From NCBI GenBank assembly GCA_031270395.1, contig JAISXU010000016.1, positions 1-51,649 of the forward strand: a DNA stretch of 51,649 nt. Reading direction: 5' to 3'. Source of the DNA: Oscillospiraceae bacterium. Lineage in GTDB: Bacteria; Bacillota; Clostridia; Oscillospirales; Oscillospiraceae. Below, one piece after another: positions 17,247-25,096 of this stretch; position 1 is the stretch's first letter; every line of letters begins with the position of its first letter. The notes below the pieces were generated by a model. The model made no database searches. It worked only from the letters and a program-made list of their open reading frames with translations, and was not told the origin of the DNA. Both the position numbers and the translations under genes were made by a program.

Positions 17247-17756
17247 TTATGAGTGCGCAGACGACGTAATCTTCGCGTTTGAATCGACAGATAAAACCAG
17301 CGCCTTGAGCGTTTCCGTTAGCGTGACCATTTCCTTTGCGTACGGGCACACGCCGTTGCTCTGCGTCCACGAAATGAAGTTGAACACGGCGGTCGTCGTC
17401 CCGTTCGTCTCTGTGAACTTCATTCCGGCTTTGACGTGACGGATAGTCCCGGTCGCGTACTCAATGCTGACGACTCCGTAAGCGAAGCCGAGCATGTCGC
17501 CGTTGCGGGCACAAATCCAGTTGCCTTTCCAAGCAAGGCGTGGGCTTGTTTCCGGAAAGTGGTTTTTTATCGTCGCAATAAGGCTTTCCTTGTCAACGCC
17601 GGATTCAAATTCCCAAACCTGTCCGGTCATCTCCTTTTCGAGCTTGTAACTGCCGCCCGAAATAAGTCTGTTCGCGCCACGCCTGATCGCGCGCATAACG
17701 TAATAGATAACGATGCTGACCCCGATAAGTAATACGATAGGTAGAATCTGCTGCAT
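17247..17756 (-). CDS. small membrane-anchored protein of unknown function
   Basis: A 169-residue protein with one N-terminal hydrophobic helix (QQILPIVLLIGVSIVIYYVM) followed by Arg-rich residues, then a soluble domain with FPETSPRLAWKGNWICARNGDMLGFAYGVVSIEYATG. The Arg-rich segment right after the helix argues for a cytoplasmic soluble domain. The family is not recognised. The start has a strong GGAGG site. It precedes the zinc-ribbon protein gene, with which it probably forms a two-gene unit. Confidence 0.75.
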   Translation of the reverse strand: MQQILPIVLLIGVSIVIYYVMRAIRRGANRLISGGSYKLEKEMTGQVWEFESGVDKESLIATIKNHFPETSPRLAWKGNWICARNGDMLGFAYGVVSIEYATGTIRHVKAGMKFTETNGTTTAVFNFISWTQSNGVCPYAKEMVTLTETLKALVLSVDSNAKITSSAHS

Positions 17757-17770
17757 ATTCTTTCCTCCTT

Positions 17771-17820
17771 CGGCGTATTCCCGCCGTTTTTTTGATGTAA
17801 CAGGTTCCAGTGCCTGTTAC
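17771..17820. repeat. two small hairpins upstream of the 169-residue protein gene
   Basis: CGGCG/CGCCG (17771-17786) and the perfect 8-bp pair GTAACAGG/CCTGTTAC (17797-17820) lie between the lipoprotein stop and the next start on the minus strand. Neither is followed by a good T-run. The rest of 17821-17938 shows no gene. Confidence 0.45.
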
Positions 17821-17938
17821 AATAAAATCATACCCGGCATCCACAGAGCTATCCGCCAGGTCTGCAATCCAAAACAGATTCAAAAACAACCAAACAGGAC
17901 GACGGGCGGCGTTTGTCTCTATCCGGCAAACGCTTTGG

Positions 17939-19042
17939 TTAGCCCACGCGCTTCAAAAAGGTGGTATCCGAACCGCCGTATATTTCGATTTGATCCTCAT
18001 CGACTATTTTTATTGTAAAACTCAGGTTCTCCGCGAACATAAAGCTCGTGACGTCGAGTTGATATTTGCCGTCATTCTCATAAAACGCGTATGTATCTCT
18101 CGGGCTGTAAAAATTGCAATTAACGCCGTCAAAAACCACGATTGCGCCCGGTTGCGCCTGCCCGAAGCCGTATTCGCCGACGCTTTTCCATTTCCCCTCG
18201 ATTACGAAATCACCCGTGTATTCAGCCTCGACCGGTGGGGACGAAATCTCGGCGTCATAGGACGGCGTTTCCTGTTCGGCGGGCGGCGTGGGTTCGGGAA
18301 GTGTGAGCAAATAGAGCTTTTCCGCGTCAATTCCTTCCTCTCCCTCGGCAAACGGCATCCTATCCTCGGGATTCATATATACGCCGTCATACCCCCCGGA
18401 ATAGTTCTCGGTTACATTGCCGCTGTTCGCTCCGTAATACGATACGCCGCCCTCAAACCCGCCGTTGACCATGTTCCCCTTATAGGACGAAACGAGTTCC
18501 CATGTCCCCGCTATGTACCAGTATTCCTCATACGCCCCCGTATACATATTCTCTTTCACGTCCGATTTGCCGCATTTGAGCGCCGTCGCAGACGCGCCAT
18601 TATATTCAACGGGCATACTCCACATGAAATATTCAACGCCGTCAAATACGCCGTTTGCGGGAATATCGGCGACGTTAAACAGTGTAATTACCATCTCGCC
18701 GGACACAACGCTTGCGCAAAAACCATCGCCGGAGATATACTCCGAGCCGGGGCTGTTTTCTACAAACGACTTGAACGTGTCCGAGTCCGCGTACCCGTAC
18801 GCGCCCGAATAATCGTCGGCCGACAGCATGCGCTTAACGTCTGCGATAAGCTCATCGGCCACCGCCTCCGAAATCCGGGATCCGCCGTCAGACGGTTCGC
18901 TCCGCTCATCGCCGTCGTCATACGACGGCGGCGTAGAAGCGGGATCTGTCCATGTCGTCACGTCTCCTGAACCGCCGCAGCCCGCGAGCAGCGCCGCGCA
19001 GAGGGCGATGGCCATGAGTATTGCCGTGATTTTGCGTTTCAT
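17939..19042 (-). CDS. secreted lipoprotein of unknown function
   Basis: A 367-residue lipoprotein. The signal peptide MKRKITAILMAIALCAAL ends in the lipobox LAGC at about residue 21, followed by a Thr/Pro/Asp-rich linker. The body has a helical segment (ISEAVADELIADVKRML) and Gly/Tyr-rich beta stretches; the last about 90 residues (VIEGKWKSVGEYGFGQAQPG onward) look like a small beta-barrel domain seen in clostridial lipoproteins, with FKRVG-like ending. No enzyme motif was seen. The first residues and the upstream 90 bases are nearly the same as for the LRR gene at 16592. Its own promoter is at 19099-19127. Confidence 0.8.
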   Translation of the reverse strand: MKRKITAILMAIALCAALLAGCGGSGDVTTWTDPASTPPSYDDGDERSEPSDGGSRISEAVADELIADVKRMLSADDYSGAYGYADSDTFKSFVENSPGSEYISGDGFCASVVSGEMVITLFNVADIPANGVFDGVEYFMWSMPVEYNGASATALKCGKSDVKENMYTGAYEEYWYIAGTWELVSSYKGNMVNGGFEGGVSYYGANSGNVTENYSGGYDGVYMNPEDRMPFAEGEEGIDAEKLYLLTLPEPTPPAEQETPSYDAEISSPPVEAEYTGDFVIEGKWKSVGEYGFGQAQPGAIVVFDGVNCNFYSPRDTYAFYENDGKYQLDVTSFMFAENLSFTIKIVDEDQIEIYGGSDTTFLKRVG

Positions 19043-19098
19043 TTGATGTGATTCCTCCTTATTTTTTACATCGGTTTTGTTCTCGCGTTTACGATAAT

Positions 19099-19127
19099 AA
19101 TCTACGCCTCCCCGCCATGCGCGTCAA
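19099..19127 (-). promoter_or_regulatory. sigma-A type promoter of the lipoprotein gene
   Basis: TTGACG (19122-19127) and TAGATT (19099-19104) on the minus strand, 17 bases apart, with the start expected near 19092 and a leader of about 50 bases. A degenerate copy of the same promoter serves the LRR genes. In 19128-19221 I see no gene, only two copies of GTAATGAAA. Confidence 0.6.
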
Positions 19128-19221
19128 GCGAATTGTAATGAAACGCGCGATTTATGTAATGAAATGCAGATTTTGGATGTTTCGCTGACAGGCCGGCCAT
19201 GCCCTCGCGCCGCCGGGCGGC

Positions 19222-19488
19222 TCACACCAAAATCAGCCTGTGGCCGCTTTTTACGCCGGCGGCGCGAAGCGTCAAATCGAGCGGGACGCGCGACCGCGCG
19301 GTCTCGTCGCACAGTGTCGCGGTGAGCGGAGCAAGCTCAATTGCGCCGTTCTCCGTCTCACGGACGGCTTGTATTATCTGCGCCGCCGCGCGCTCCGCGG
19401 GCATATCGCCGTCCAATTGAAACTCGTACGTCTTGCCATTACCGGGCGTGTGTACGTCAACCAGCAGTTTCACCATCAATACGTTCAT
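19222..19488 (-). CDS. EsaB/YukD-like ubiquitin-fold protein of type VII secretion
   Basis: An 88-residue protein. Its pattern (VKLLVDVHTPGNGKTYEFQLDGDMPAERAAAQ, then LCDETARSRVPLDLTLRAAGVKSGHRLILV) fits the EsaB/YukD ubiquitin-like family, which accompanies and regulates type VIIb secretion. The last strand with GxxxGHxLxLV is typical. The ATG at 19488 is four bases after AAGGA; an internal ATG at 19476 is possible. It overlaps the preceding small gene by 32 bases. Its place at the end of a run containing an EssC-type ATPase strengthens the assignment, which from sequence alone would be moderate. Confidence 0.72.
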   Translation of the reverse strand: MNVLMVKLLVDVHTPGNGKTYEFQLDGDMPAERAAAQIIQAVRETENGAIELAPLTATLCDETARSRVPLDLTLRAAGVKSGHRLILV

Positions 19489-19801
19489 CCCTTCCTTTGA
19501 TAGCTTCGACGAGCGACTTCTCGTCTTTGTACAGCGAAATTTTCAGCGCGTCCGGTATCAAACGATACGGCTCTATGAGCATGCAAAAACGTCCGCCGCG
19601 CAGAGCGAATACGCCCGGCTCGCGCTCCTCGGCGTCGGCGCTCACCGCTTCTTCCGCAATGAGCCGCAATTCCTGCCCGAGCGTTATGCCGCCGTCCTCG
19701 TCAAAGACAGCCAGTCCTTTATCGACGAGCGAGGCCGCCCACCCCTCGCCGGTGCGCGCGAAGTTCCACTCGGCGCGCGTGAGTATAAATGCCGTCGTCA
19801 C
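19457..19801 (-). CDS. small protein of unknown function in the type VII-like locus
   Basis: A 114-residue soluble protein, not recognised. It begins MTTAFILTRAEWNFARTGEGW and has an acidic middle (AEEAVSADAEEREPG) and a C-terminal hydrophobic/charged stretch (FCMLIEPYRLIPDALKISLYKDEKSLVEAI). No signal peptide or membrane helix. It overlaps the LytTR gene by 4 bases and the EsaB-like gene by 32 bases, so it is very probably co-translated with both. An adaptor or chaperone role in the secretion system is conceivable but unsupported by motifs. Confidence 0.7.
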   Translation of the reverse strand: MTTAFILTRAEWNFARTGEGWAASLVDKGLAVFDEDGGITLGQELRLIAEEAVSADAEEREPGVFALRGGRFCMLIEPYRLIPDALKISLYKDEKSLVEAIKGRDERIDGETAG

Positions 19802-20277
19802 GCCGTTTTGCCGCCTCCTGTCTTGTCCAGCGCGGCGTGGACGGCATCGCGATAGGTGCGGGAGAACGGCACCGCGCTTCCGTCGGACAGCGTCAGTATA
19901 CCCAAAGCAAAATCCGCGCCGAGCACCTTCTTTGTGTTCACAATATACCCCCTGTGACAGCGCAGGAACCAGTCGGGCAGCTGCGCCGTAAGACCATCAA
20001 AACCTGAATAGAACGATATTTCCTGCGCCATTGTGCGAAGTGCGATCTTTCTGCCGTGTGATTCGAGGAAGATGATGTCGCACGCGCGCAGAAGCCTTGT
20101 CTCGGAGCCGATTTTCACGGGGAATACGGAGCCGTCGTCCTCGTCGCTGCGCAATACGCGTATTTCGTCAAGCAGACGCTTGATCAGCCGCCGCAGCATC
20201 GGAGACTTCTCCAAAGTCCGGCTGACATCCTCATCGCGCAGTACACTTCGCACATATGCGCCCAAATCCTCCTGCAA
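19798..20277 (-). CDS. LytTR-domain DNA-binding regulator
   Basis: A 159-residue protein. Residues 1-50 are helical and charged; the rest is a LytTR domain: VKIGSETRLLRACDIIFLESHGRKIALRT, then FYSGFDGLTAQLPDWFLRCHRGYIVNTKKV and FSRTYRDAVHAAL at the end. There is no receiver domain, so it is not a standard response regulator. It follows the essC-like gene by 21 bases and is likely a transcription factor dedicated to this locus. Confidence 0.87.
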   Translation of the reverse strand: MQEDLGAYVRSVLRDEDVSRTLEKSPMLRRLIKRLLDEIRVLRSDEDDGSVFPVKIGSETRLLRACDIIFLESHGRKIALRTMAQEISFYSGFDGLTAQLPDWFLRCHRGYIVNTKKVLGADFALGILTLSDGSAVPFSRTYRDAVHAALDKTGGGKTA

Positions 20278-20298
20278 ACGTCCGTCACCCCCGAAACA

Positions 20299-23200
20299 TT
20301 ACGTGATTACATTGACGCGCTTCGTAACGCCGCCGTCTACGACGTGCCCCTGCCCGGCGGGCAGCTTCTGCCCCCTCCGGAGCATGGGAATCTCAAAATC
20401 GAACACGCGTTGGTTGTCGATATTCCCGCCGAGATGCAGACCCTCCCTGTGTGCCGTAAATTTTCGCAGCAGCGGCTTTGTGCCCCATTCCCCGGCAAAA
20501 TCGTCGGGAGATATGCAGGCGAATATGTAGAACATGTGGAGTTTGCCCTTCGGCAGCAGGATAGTCTCGATATACCCTTTCATGTCGCGCTCGGAGTTGT
20601 ATACGGCGTCGCAGAACGCGGAGTAATCGTTGACGAAAAGACATATTTTAGGCTCGGACGCAAAGTGCGCGTCAGGGTCTATGCGTCCGCCGTCGATAAA
20701 ATCGCCCTTAGCGGGATTGCGCCTTTTTATCTCCGGTACGAGCTCGTTTTCAAAAAAATCGTAGAGACCGCCGGAATCCGCGATATACCCGGCGCCAAGC
20801 TCGCGGGCGAAGCTTTCAAGCTCGCGCGCGGCGCCGTCATACACACGGAGCGTAAAGCCGTTTCGTCCGCACAGCGTCATCAGCGCTTTGAGAAGCGTCG
20901 TCTTGCCGCTGCGGGGTCCGCCGCTTATTGTGTAGCAGAACGTGTCGGTTAAATCTATATACAGCGGCGCCGCCTCGGTTATATCGTATCCGAGCGGAAT
21001 GTAGCGTCCGCTGCCGCATTTCTCCGCTATTTCCGGTATGCAGAGCAGATTATCGACGCTCAAATCGTCCGGTATCTGCGGTATGCGCGGCGCGGCGCGG
21101 ACGCCGGGGGTCGCCGCTATGCGCTCAAACTGCGCGCGCAGACCCGCGTTGCGCGTCGCGCCGTCCGGCTCGTCGAACGCCAGCGCGAATTGCACTTCCA
21201 GGGCTTCCGGCTTATCGCCTACGGCGCATACGGCCAGGCCGCGCCCCGTTACGCGGTCGTCGGCGAGAAATTCGGGCTTTTGGCCGATGACCTCCTCATA
21301 CTCAAACCTGTCGGTCATTTGAAGTCCGATGCCGCAGCCCATATTCTGCCGTATCCTGCCTCGCACGTCGCCCGCGCTTTGGCATGTGAGGACGAGAAAT
21401 ATCCCGTAACTCGCCGACTGTCGCGTGAGCTGCGTCAGCGCGTCCTGCAATTTGTCTTTGTTCTCGGTAAACGCCGCGAAATTGTCCACGGCGAAGATGA
21501 TGGCGGGAACGTCGCCGTACAGCTTCGAATACTCCCTGTATGTGCCTATCCCTTTCTCTGAGAAGCGGGCGACCCGCCGCCCGAGCTCCCTCGTGAGCAT
21601 TGTCATCAGCTTGTCCGTCTTGTCCGCGTCGTCGTCGAAAATAACGCCCCCGCAATGTGGCAGACTTGTGAATACCCCGAGCGTGCGGCTGTTGAAGTCG
21701 GCTATGTAGAAATTCACCTGTTCTGGTGTGTACCGCGCCGCCAGCCCGTACAGCAGAGTTTGAAGCAGCGTCGTCTTGCCCGAACCGCCCGGCCCCGCTA
21801 TCATCAAATGCCCTTGCGGTATGAGGTCAAGCGTATAACCGAACTGGCGCTGCCCCGCGGGGTAGTCGGCGAGACCGAGCGTCACGGCGAGACTGCCGTT
21901 TACCGGCGCCGGCTGATCAAAGTCCTCCGGTGAGACGAGTTCCGGCAGAGGCGGCAGCCAGATGTCCGCTATAGCCGTGATGCCGTGCTCCGCCGCCACG
22001 CTCGATATATGTTCAGAGACGGCGCGCAGTTGCGTCACCTTCTCGCCGCCGGAATCCGTCTTTTTCTTCGCGGGTTTGACGGCCGCCTTACCCCACAGAT
22101 TTATCATCTTTACATCGTCACGCGTCCGCTCGCCGTACGGCGTCTCCGGCTCATAGGCGGCGCCGCTCCAGCCGGACTGGAACAGCTCGAATATCTCGTC
22201 GTTGCCCACCTGAAAATACCCGCGTCCCGCGTTTGTTATATGCGCCGCGTCGGGGCGGCGCAGCACCGCCTGAGAGTTTTGCTTGCCCGCCACGCGCAGA
22301 CACAGCTTGAATCTGGAGTTACTCCATATCTCCTCGTCAACCGACGCGGACGGGTCCTGTGTGGCGAGAATGAGGTGTATCCCGAGACTGCGCCCGACGC
22401 GCGCCGCCGAGACGAGTTCGCGCACGAATTCCGGCTGCTCTTTTTTGAGTTCCGCAAACTCATCGGATATAATCAGCAGGTGCGGCATCGGCGCGTCCGC
22501 GCGCTCGGCGCGGTAGAGCTCTATGTACTCGTCTATGTGCTTCACACCGTAGTCGTTGAACACCGACTGGCGTCTTTTTATCTCGCTGTTTATAGACGCG
22601 AGCGCGCGGTTAGTCTGGTTGCCTCCAAGATTGGTTATGATACCGGCGACGTGCGGCATCCCCTCGAAGCTCTTTGCCATACCGCCGCCTTTGTAGTCGA
22701 TAAGTATGAACGACACCTCGCGCGGGTCGAAGCTCACCGCGAGGGAGAGGATATACGTCTGCAGCGTCTCGCTCTTGCCGGAGCCCGTCGTGCCCGCCAC
22801 AAGACCGTGCGGGCCGTGGTACTTCTCGTGTATGTCGAGGTAGAGCGGCGTTTCGGCGCCGCGATAGCCTATCATCGCTTTCATACTCTCATAGCTGCGG
22901 TTTTGCAGCCAGTTGCGGTATACATCCAGATCCTCCGCGCGCGATACTTTATACATGTCGAGGAAACTCAGAGACGAGGGCACGGCGCCCGCGGCCTGTT
23001 CCTCTCTTATGCGCATATCGGAGAGCGAGCGGGCGAACTGCGCGGCGTCCCGCGCGGAGATCGCGTCAAACCGCACGCCGCCGCGGCTGTCGCAAGTGCC
23101 GTCCATACTGAAAAATCCGCAAAACTCGTCGTCACACCGCACGAGGATGTTGCAACTGTTGGGCAGCCGCCCTATCGTCCCGAACGGCAATACGACGGAT

Positions 23201-24927
23201 ATGCCCATGCGCGACGTCGGGGCGTAAAGGTACTTCGACGCCGCCTCGCCCTCTATAATCGACGGATCGGAGACAAAAATCACATAGTGCGGCGCCGGGG
23301 ACGCGCTTCCCGCCGCGTCGTCCGCGTCCTCCGTCCGCGCGCGCAGGAGCGTTGACAGGTGGTAGAGCACCTCGCCCGTGCCCGCGTCGTCACAGGCGAG
23401 CATACGCAGTTGCCCGTCCTCGCTCCACACATGCGGCAGCAGGCGCGCGAACTCGTATTTTTCCTGCTCGGCCTCCTTGTACAAAAACACCATACGCACA
23501 TCGTTGTACGAGTGGTACGCCGCGATTTGCACCGCTATGACGCGCGCGATGTTTTCGGTGTCATGCGCGTTGGCGGAGATAACGCCTATGAGGTTATTCT
23601 CGCGCAGCGGCAGGGTGATGGGCACGTTTTTGAGTTGCGTATATTCGTCCGCTATTCTGTGCGGTTCCTGAGCGAGTTCGTCGTCAACGAGCGTAAATTT
23701 CTCCTTTGGCGCCTTGACGAGATTGGGAGAGGGGATATTGCCCAGCCCGAGCCTTACGTGCAGGAAGTCCCTGTGATTGACGTTTCTGTCCCAGACGCGC
23801 AGGCTCCGCTCGCGCGCGAACTGCGGCGCGGCGGACGCCGGCGGGTACAGCTTGCCGAGCAGGGCGCGGTTCATGGCGTGCTTTTCCTCCAGAATGCCGT
23901 GTATTCTGTCTAAGTATTTGCGATACGCCTCGTCGCGCAGCCTCGCGTCTTCCGCTTCGGTTTTTTTCTGGTAACGCAGATTCATGAGCGCCCAGAATAT
24001 GCCGATAAACGCCGCCGTCACGGATGTTATTATGCCCATGAACATAAACGCGCCCGCGCTCTGCCCGCTCTGGCGCGCGGCGAACATTGTGAACAGCGCT
24101 CCGGACGCCATGGGTATCACCATGGTCATGGACGGGCCTATGGTGAATAAAAGCGGCTGGCGGCGGCTTCTGTTTACGGCTGGCGGCGCCTCTATCTCTA
24201 TCTCCTCATCGTCAGGCGTCTCCACAAGCCGGGGCGAGCGCTGGTAGTATTCGCTATCCTCGCCGGACTCCCGCTCCGGAACGTCGGGACGCAGAGGCGG
24301 CGCGAACGGCTCAATACCGGTTATACGGCAGTCGTCCGAGGGGCGGTTTACGGCAATAATATCGCCGAGATACACGATTTTCAGCCCGAATATATCTATG
24401 GTTTCCCCGTAGGCGAGGGGCCTGACTCCACTGATTCTCCTGCCGCCGACGAACGTGCCGTTATTGCTCATGTCGGTCACGGAGCACGAGAGATCCTGCG
24501 CCACGTCCAAAACGGCGTGATGGGCACTCATCAGCTTCTGTGAGCCGCAGTAAATGTTGCTGCCGTGTTCGCGGCCTATTGTCAGGCGGCCGGGGACAAG
24601 GCGGTATTTATCAAAGCCGGTGCTGCCGGGCGGGCGCGCCGCCGTCACGACGCTGAACCGGCTGCCGGAGCGCTTCTCCTCCATAGGTACGCGCAAGCCG
24701 TCGCGAAGCTCTACGAACGCGCGGCGCTGCGGGTCGCGGTAAAACCCGGCGGTCTCGCTCTCGCGCAGACGCCACTGCCCGTTCCACACCTCCAAGTCGA
24801 GCGTCACGTCCGTCAAAAAGCCGCTGACGCCGGCGGGAATGGCGGCGCTTATCGCGCTGTTATTCACATTCGGCAGCGCGTATTCAAAAAAGCTGTTCTC
24901 AAAATGCACGGATAAGACAAGATTCAT
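20299..24927 (-). CDS. essC: EssC-type FHA/FtsK-SpoIIIE ATPase of type VII secretion
   Basis: A 1542-residue membrane ATPase with the EssC/YukB architecture: an N-terminal FHA-like region (about 108-185, with LTIGREHGSN, SAHHAVLDV and MSNNGTFVGGRRISG), two transmembrane helices (about 259-283 and 291-317), then three FtsK/SpoIIIE ATPase domains. Walker A motifs are GTTGSGKS at 712-719, GPGGSGKT at about 1045 and GGPRSGKT at about 1336. Domain 1 has an intact Walker B (LLIISDEFAELK); those of domains 2 and 3 are degraded (FAVDNFA, LFVNDYSAF). The ATG at 24927 follows GGAG; an upstream frame translates an intergenic AATTGA repeat and is rejected. It should be the motor of a type VIIb-like export channel. 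Confidence 0.93.
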   Translation of the reverse strand: MNLVLSVHFENSFFEYALPNVNNSAISAAIPAGVSGFLTDVTLDLEVWNGQWRLRESETAGFYRDPQRRAFVELRDGLRVPMEEKRSGSRFSVVTAARPPGSTGFDKYRLVPGRLTIGREHGSNIYCGSQKLMSAHHAVLDVAQDLSCSVTDMSNNGTFVGGRRISGVRPLAYGETIDIFGLKIVYLGDIIAVNRPSDDCRITGIEPFAPPLRPDVPERESGEDSEYYQRSPRLVETPDDEEIEIEAPPAVNRSRRQPLLFTIGPSMTMVIPMASGALFTMFAARQSGQSAGAFMFMGIITSVTAAFIGIFWALMNLRYQKKTEAEDARLRDEAYRKYLDRIHGILEEKHAMNRALLGKLYPPASAAPQFARERSLRVWDRNVNHRDFLHVRLGLGNIPSPNLVKAPKEKFTLVDDELAQEPHRIADEYTQLKNVPITLPLRENNLIGVISANAHDTENIARVIAVQIAAYHSYNDVRMVFLYKEAEQEKYEFARLLPHVWSEDGQLRMLACDDAGTGEVLYHLSTLLRARTEDADDAAGSASPAPHYVIFVSDPSIIEGEAASKYLYAPTSRMGISVVLPFGTIGRLPNSCNILVRCDDEFCGFFSMDGTCDSRGGVRFDAISARDAAQFARSLSDMRIREEQAAGAVPSSLSFLDMYKVSRAEDLDVYRNWLQNRSYESMKAMIGYRGAETPLYLDIHEKYHGPHGLVAGTTGSGKSETLQTYILSLAVSFDPREVSFILIDYKGGGMAKSFEGMPHVAGIITNLGGNQTNRALASINSEIKRRQSVFNDYGVKHIDEYIELYRAERADAPMPHLLIISDEFAELKKEQPEFVRELVSAARVGRSLGIHLILATQDPSASVDEEIWSNSRFKLCLRVAGKQNSQAVLRRPDAAHITNAGRGYFQVGNDEIFELFQSGWSGAAYEPETPYGERTRDDVKMINLWGKAAVKPAKKKTDSGGEKVTQLRAVSEHISSVAAEHGITAIADIWLPPLPELVSPEDFDQPAPVNGSLAVTLGLADYPAGQRQFGYTLDLIPQGHLMIAGPGGSGKTTLLQTLLYGLAARYTPEQVNFYIADFNSRTLGVFTSLPHCGGVIFDDDADKTDKLMTMLTRELGRRVARFSEKGIGTYREYSKLYGDVPAIIFAVDNFAAFTENKDKLQDALTQLTRQSASYGIFLVLTCQSAGDVRGRIRQNMGCGIGLQMTDRFEYEEVIGQKPEFLADDRVTGRGLAVCAVGDKPEALEVQFALAFDEPDGATRNAGLRAQFERIAATPGVRAAPRIPQIPDDLSVDNLLCIPEIAEKCGSGRYIPLGYDITEAAPLYIDLTDTFCYTISGGPRSGKTTLLKALMTLCGRNGFTLRVYDGAARELESFARELGAGYIADSGGLYDFFENELVPEIKRRNPAKGDFIDGGRIDPDAHFASEPKICLFVNDYSAFCDAVYNSERDMKGYIETILLPKGKLHMFYIFACISPDDFAGEWGTKPLLRKFTAHREGLHLGGNIDNQRVFDFEIPMLRRGQKLPAGQGHVVDGGVTKRVNVIT

Positions 24928-24943
24928 AGCACACTCCTGACTG

Positions 24944-25010
24944 CGCCGCTGCGCGGCGAATTGAGAGTTGAGAATTGAAAATTGAGAATTGTTGTGTCCG
25001 CTGCGCGGAC
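24944..25010. repeat. AATTGA-rich intergenic repeat flanked by two GC hairpins
   Basis: CGCCGC-TGC-style hairpin at 24944-24958 and perfect GTCCGC-TGC-GCGGAC hairpin at 24996-25010 flank an AT-rich run of imperfect TTGARAATTG units (24959-24991). Read on the minus strand it encodes the peptide NSQFSILNSQF, a translated intergenic repeat that I recall seeing mis-annotated in many genomes. The remainder up to 25096 shows only a small CCCC-TAC-GGGG hairpin. Confidence 0.65.
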
Positions 25011-25096
25011 GGTTTGAAAATTGTGCGTCGTCGGGGCGGGTCACGCTATAGGAGGGACGTCGAGGACTGATCCCCTACGGGGGTTACGCGCGACGC

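Noticed and set aside
17605-17889. 94-codon minus-strand frame between lipoprotein and 169-residue protein
   Set aside because: It overlaps the start of the better supported 169-residue gene in another frame and has no ribosome-binding site or known motif.
21985-23355. 456-codon plus-strand frame
   Set aside because: It lies fully antisense to the essC ATPase domains, is Arg/His/Val-rich and has no recognisable motif; it is a GC-rich shadow frame.
24928-25044. N-terminal extension of the EssC frame to 25044
   Set aside because: It would translate an intergenic AATTGA repeat (NSQFSILNSQF); the ATG at 24927 has a good GGAG site and a sensible EssC N-terminus.
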